A DNA stretch of 42,504 bases from assembly GCA_903231505.1 (NCBI GenBank), contig CAFBRK010000221.1, forward strand, positions 1-42,504. The letters run 5' to 3'. Positions 39,748 to 42,504 of this stretch are shown here, one piece after another. Within the stretch, counting starts at the first letter, position 1; every line of letters begins with the position of its first letter. The position numbers and the translations under genes were made by a program. A model generated the notes under the pieces. That model had not been told where the DNA came from and did not search any database. It was given only the letters and a program-made list of their open reading frames with translations. The DNA is from Olavius algarvensis associated proteobacterium Delta 3. Its GTDB lineage: Bacteria; Desulfobacterota; Desulfobacteria; Desulfobacterales; CAFBRK01.

Positions 39748-42012
39748 ATGTCTACCGAACATAACACCACACACCTGTCCAACGACATCCTCATCGTCGA
39801 TGATGAAATTGCCAACCTGAAGCTGTTGGCCCATTTTTTTGTTCAACACGGTTACCAGGTCCGCCCGGCGGAAAAGCCTCAACTGGCAATTGACTCTGCC
39901 ATAAGCCAGCCTCCGGCCTTGATCCTGCTGGATGTGAAGATGCCGGAAATGGATGGATTTGAAGTATGCCGGCGTCTCAAACAGGATGAGCGGACACGCG
40001 ACGTGCCGATCATCTTCATCAGTGCGCTGTATGAGGTTGAGGACAAAGTCCGGGGTTTCGAAGCCGGGGGAGTGGATTTTATCTCCAAGCCGTTTCAGGA
40101 ACAGGAAGTTCTGGCCCGCGTGCGCACCCACATGGACCTGCGCAACATGCAGCTGCACCTGGAAGAGTTGGTTGCCAAGCGCACGGCTGAACTGGAAAAC
40201 GAGATCAATGAGCGCAAGCAGGCAGAAAAAGAGCTCGCCAAAAGCGAAGCGAAATACCGTAGCCTGGTGGAAAATTCCATCGTCGGGGTCTTTACCACAA
40301 CGATCAACGGCTGGTTTGTATTTGTCAACGATGCCATGGCTCGGATGTACGATTTTGACAGTCCGGAACAAATGATAGCCCAGGGGTCACTGGAACGATG
40401 GAGTGATATAAAGGATCGTGAACGGATGCTGGCTGGGCTTCAGAAGCACGGCAGCATGGCGAATTTTGAAGCAGAAACCATTACCCATACCGGTCGACAC
40501 ATCCACGTACTCTTCTCGCTGAAACAGGTTGGCATTCATCTCGTTGGTATGGTGATGGATATCACCGATCGGAAGCAGATGGAAGAAGGATTGCGGCAAA
40601 GCAAGGAATTCAATAAATCCGTGCTGATGTCGCTACCGGATCATATAGCGGTTTTAGATCGGGACGGAAATATTCTAACTGTCAACGATTCCTGGATAAA
40701 GTTTGCTCGAGAAAATGATGCAACTTCCCCGAATGGTGTCGGTCCCGGCGTGAACTACTTAGAGATCTGCCGGAAAGCCTTTTATAAAGGTGATGAGACC
40801 GCCATGGAAGCTCTCGATGGTATTCACGCTCTACTCGATGGTTCATCCGAGTATTTTGAGATGGAGTATCCCTGTGATTCCCCGACCGATAAACGCTGGT
40901 TTTTGATGACCGTGTCACCCTTCAGGGGACGAAAGGGCGGTGTGATTGTGGCTCACATCGACATTACGCCACGCAAAATGGCTGAAATCGAACTCCGCCG
41001 TGCTTATGATGAGATCGGTCAGCTGAAAAACCAGATAGAGGCTGAAAGCGCCTACCTTCAGCAAGAGATCAAACTGGAGCATAACTTTGAACATATCGTC
41101 GGGCAGAGCGAAGCACTGAAATATGTGCTGCGCCGGGTCGAAATGGTTGCCCCCCAGGATTCCACGGTGCTTATTCTGGGGGAAACCGGGACAGGCAAAG
41201 AGCTCATTGCTCGGGCACTTCATCAACTGAGTCCCCGCAACAAACGGCCTCTGGTGAAGGTGAACTGCGCGGCCCTGCCCGGTGAGTTGATTGAAAGCGA
41301 GCTGTTCGGCCGTGAAAAGGGGGCCTTCACAGGGGCGACGACAGCCCAGGTCGGGCGCTTCGAACTGGCTGATAAGTCAACGCTTTTTTTAGACGAGATC
41401 GGCGAATTACCCCTTGAGCTCCAGGCGAAACTATTGCGCGTCCTTGAAGGCGGTGAGTTTGAGAGACTGGGAAGCCCCCGCACCTTGCATTCCAATGCCC
41501 GCATCATCACAGCCACCAATCGGGATCTTAAAGAAGAGGTGCGCAAAAAAAACTTCAGAGAGGATCTGTGGTATCGGCTGAAGATTTTTCCGATTACGAT
41601 ACCGCCACTGCGTGATCGAATCGAGGACATTCCGTTGCTGGCCGATCGTTTTGTTCAAGTGTTTTCAAAGAAAATGGGGAAAGAAGCAGAAAACCTCAAA
41701 ATCACCAAGTCTTCCATGCGGGCCTTACAATCCTACCCCTGGCCCGGCAACGTGAGAGAATTACAGCATGTCATTGAAAGTGCGTTGATTACCTCGGATA
41801 AAAATATACTGAAACTTGATCTTCCCAAAACTTCAGACGGTGCGACAAGAATACTCAAAACCTTCGAAGAAATGGAACGAGAATATATCCTCGACGTTTT
41901 GAAAGCGACGAACTGGAAGATCAAGGGCAAGGACAGCGCTTCTGCCATAATAGGCCTGCACCCCAACACTTTGCATTCACGGATGAAGAAGCTGGGTCTG
42001 AAAAGGCCGTAG
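39748..42012 (+). CDS. Sigma54-dependent response regulator with receiver, two PAS domains, AAA+ and Fis-type HTH
   Basis: A 754-aa protein. The N-terminal receiver (about 1-125) has ILIVDDE and ILLDVKMPEMDGFE with the phospho-acceptor Asp near residue 62 and the conserved Lys in FISKPF. A coiled coil links it to a PAS domain (about 170-285) and a second PAS domain (about 290-410). The sigma54 AAA+ domain has Walker A GETGTGKE (near residue 478), the GAFTGA loop needed for sigma54 contact, Walker B LFLDEIGELP and the R-finger region. The C-terminal HTH ASAIIGLHPNTLHSRMKKLG binds DNA. It should activate RpoN promoters in response to a kinase and a signal sensed by the PAS domains; the hybrid kinase at 35644 is the nearest candidate partner, with only a transferred ATPase gene between. 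Confidence 0.93.
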   Translation: MSTEHNTTHLSNDILIVDDEIANLKLLAHFFVQHGYQVRPAEKPQLAIDSAISQPPALILLDVKMPEMDGFEVCRRLKQDERTRDVPIIFISALYEVEDKVRGFEAGGVDFISKPFQEQEVLARVRTHMDLRNMQLHLEELVAKRTAELENEINERKQAEKELAKSEAKYRSLVENSIVGVFTTTINGWFVFVNDAMARMYDFDSPEQMIAQGSLERWSDIKDRERMLAGLQKHGSMANFEAETITHTGRHIHVLFSLKQVGIHLVGMVMDITDRKQMEEGLRQSKEFNKSVLMSLPDHIAVLDRDGNILTVNDSWIKFARENDATSPNGVGPGVNYLEICRKAFYKGDETAMEALDGIHALLDGSSEYFEMEYPCDSPTDKRWFLMTVSPFRGRKGGVIVAHIDITPRKMAEIELRRAYDEIGQLKNQIEAESAYLQQEIKLEHNFEHIVGQSEALKYVLRRVEMVAPQDSTVLILGETGTGKELIARALHQLSPRNKRPLVKVNCAALPGELIESELFGREKGAFTGATTAQVGRFELADKSTLFLDEIGELPLELQAKLLRVLEGGEFERLGSPRTLHSNARIITATNRDLKEEVRKKNFREDLWYRLKIFPITIPPLRDRIEDIPLLADRFVQVFSKKMGKEAENLKITKSSMRALQSYPWPGNVRELQHVIESALITSDKNILKLDLPKTSDGATRILKTFEEMEREYILDVLKATNWKIKGKDSASAIIGLHPNTLHSRMKKLGLKRP

Positions 42013-42360
42013 AAGTGGTTTCAAAACCTCCCCCCGTGGCCCATATCTTTGTTGTACCGAGGATTTCAATCCTCGAAATATTCCATATATTCCTGTTATA
42101 CCAATTGCCAAAAATATGTTCCGAGTCCTAAAGGCATCAGGCCGGTACGGCCTGCGGGCCATAGCTTTAGCGGCGGCCTGTGACCGGCCCTACATTTCAT
42201 TGGATGTCTTGCTTTTGTAGGGCGGGGCATTGGTCTTCGCCAAGGCTTCGCCCCAACACACCGTACCCGCCGTCAAATTTAGCAATACGCCCACAATGTT
42301 TGGATTGGAACGGGATTCTGGCAATCGTTATAATCCCTCGGCCCGCCTCGATCTAGAGCG
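42013..42360. repeat. R3-type element, second copy, apparently split by R2 palindromes
   Basis: It begins GAAGTGG directly at the stop of the sigma54 regulator (42010-42012), compare GAAGTAA at 13161. The interior block 42038-42095 matches 13187-13246, and GCCCGCCTCGATCT near 42341-42354 matches the right part of the first copy (about 13258-13275). Between them an R2-type region (42139-42300) with GGCCGGTACGG and GACCGGCCCTAC is inserted, so this copy seems interrupted. The right terminal repeat is not recognisable. Confidence 0.5.
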
Positions 42361-42414
42361 TTTGTCAGATTAACGTTCCGATTCGAATTATGTGCATTTA
42401 TCGCCAAGTTTGCA

Positions 42415-42482
42415 GGCGGGTACGGTGACCCGCCCTACGAGACAGAAGGACAGCGCAATGTAGGGCCGGTCACCGTACCGGC
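42415..42482. repeat. Two palindromes of family R2
   Basis: GGCGGGTACGGTGACCCGCC (42415-42434) and GTAGGGCCGGTCACCGTACC (42460-42479, followed by GGC) are inverted-repeat hairpins and are also inverted relative to each other, enclosing about 20 nt. The window ends just after the second. Confidence 0.75.
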
Positions 42483-42504
42483 CTGATGTGGTCGTGAAAC
42501 GGAA

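Overview
The window looks like a chromosomal segment of a deltaproteobacterium in the broad sense, most likely a Desulfobacterota sulfate-reducer relative. This is inferred from protein style: a MOT1-type sulfate/molybdate transporter, a complete Liv-type amino acid importer, a conserved 137-aa family I associate with this group, several DUF4143 ATPases, giant multi-sensor histidine kinases, and intergenic DNA crowded with REP-like palindromes and short word repeats. No rRNA, tRNA or ordinary CRISPR array was seen.

Layout. (1) 0-6.4 kb, minus strand: a TPR/polytopic membrane protein, prmA, a radical SAM protein and a TraB/PrgY-like membrane protein, separated by repeat-filled spacers that hold a decayed four-helix-bundle gene. 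(2) 6.5-11 kb, plus strand: a MoxR-type AAA+ ATPase of the CbbQ/NirQ/NorQ family, a CbbO/NorD-like VWA protein and a conserved hypothetical, with no Rubisco or Nor client nearby. (3) 11-15.8 kb: a MOT1-type transporter, a Mth938-like protein, RidA, and a TAXI solute-binding protein translationally coupled (ATGA overlap) to a ProX-type aminoacyl-tRNA editing domain. (4) 16-24.3 kb, plus strand: an ornithine cyclodeaminase-family enzyme, a DAO-family FAD oxidoreductase, then a FadR-subfamily GntR regulator followed directly by livG, an amino acid-binding protein, livH, livM and livF. This reads as a regulated uptake and oxidation locus for an amino acid or N-substituted amino acid, with RidA possibly clearing the imines formed. 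(5) 24.3-33.1 kb: an accessory island with an orphan antitoxin, a porin remnant, a DUF3604 protein, a four-helix-bundle gene framed by inverted word repeats, VapBC, a chimeric junction of PIN and DUF4143 fragments, TacAT, a second PIN/RHH pair and an intact DUF4143 ATPase. (6) 33.7-42 kb: a huge BvgS-like sensor kinase with three periplasmic binding-protein domains, split by an in-frame TGA where Trp is expected, another DUF4143 ATPase, and a sigma54-dependent response regulator with two PAS domains.

The most unusual content is non-coding. Two inverted copies of a ~250-bp element (24350-24600 and 33697-33950) share ends, a closing stem and a second hairpin, but enclose unrelated loops. Several other elements with terminal inverted repeats start at or within a few bases of stop codons. 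Short direct word repeats, many with a 7-nt period, occur between genes and have also expanded inside the receiver domain of the sensor kinase (37619-37770), where 7-nt units could switch reading frame. A perfect FadR/PdhR-like operator (AATGGTCAGACCATT) lies upstream of the GntR gene.
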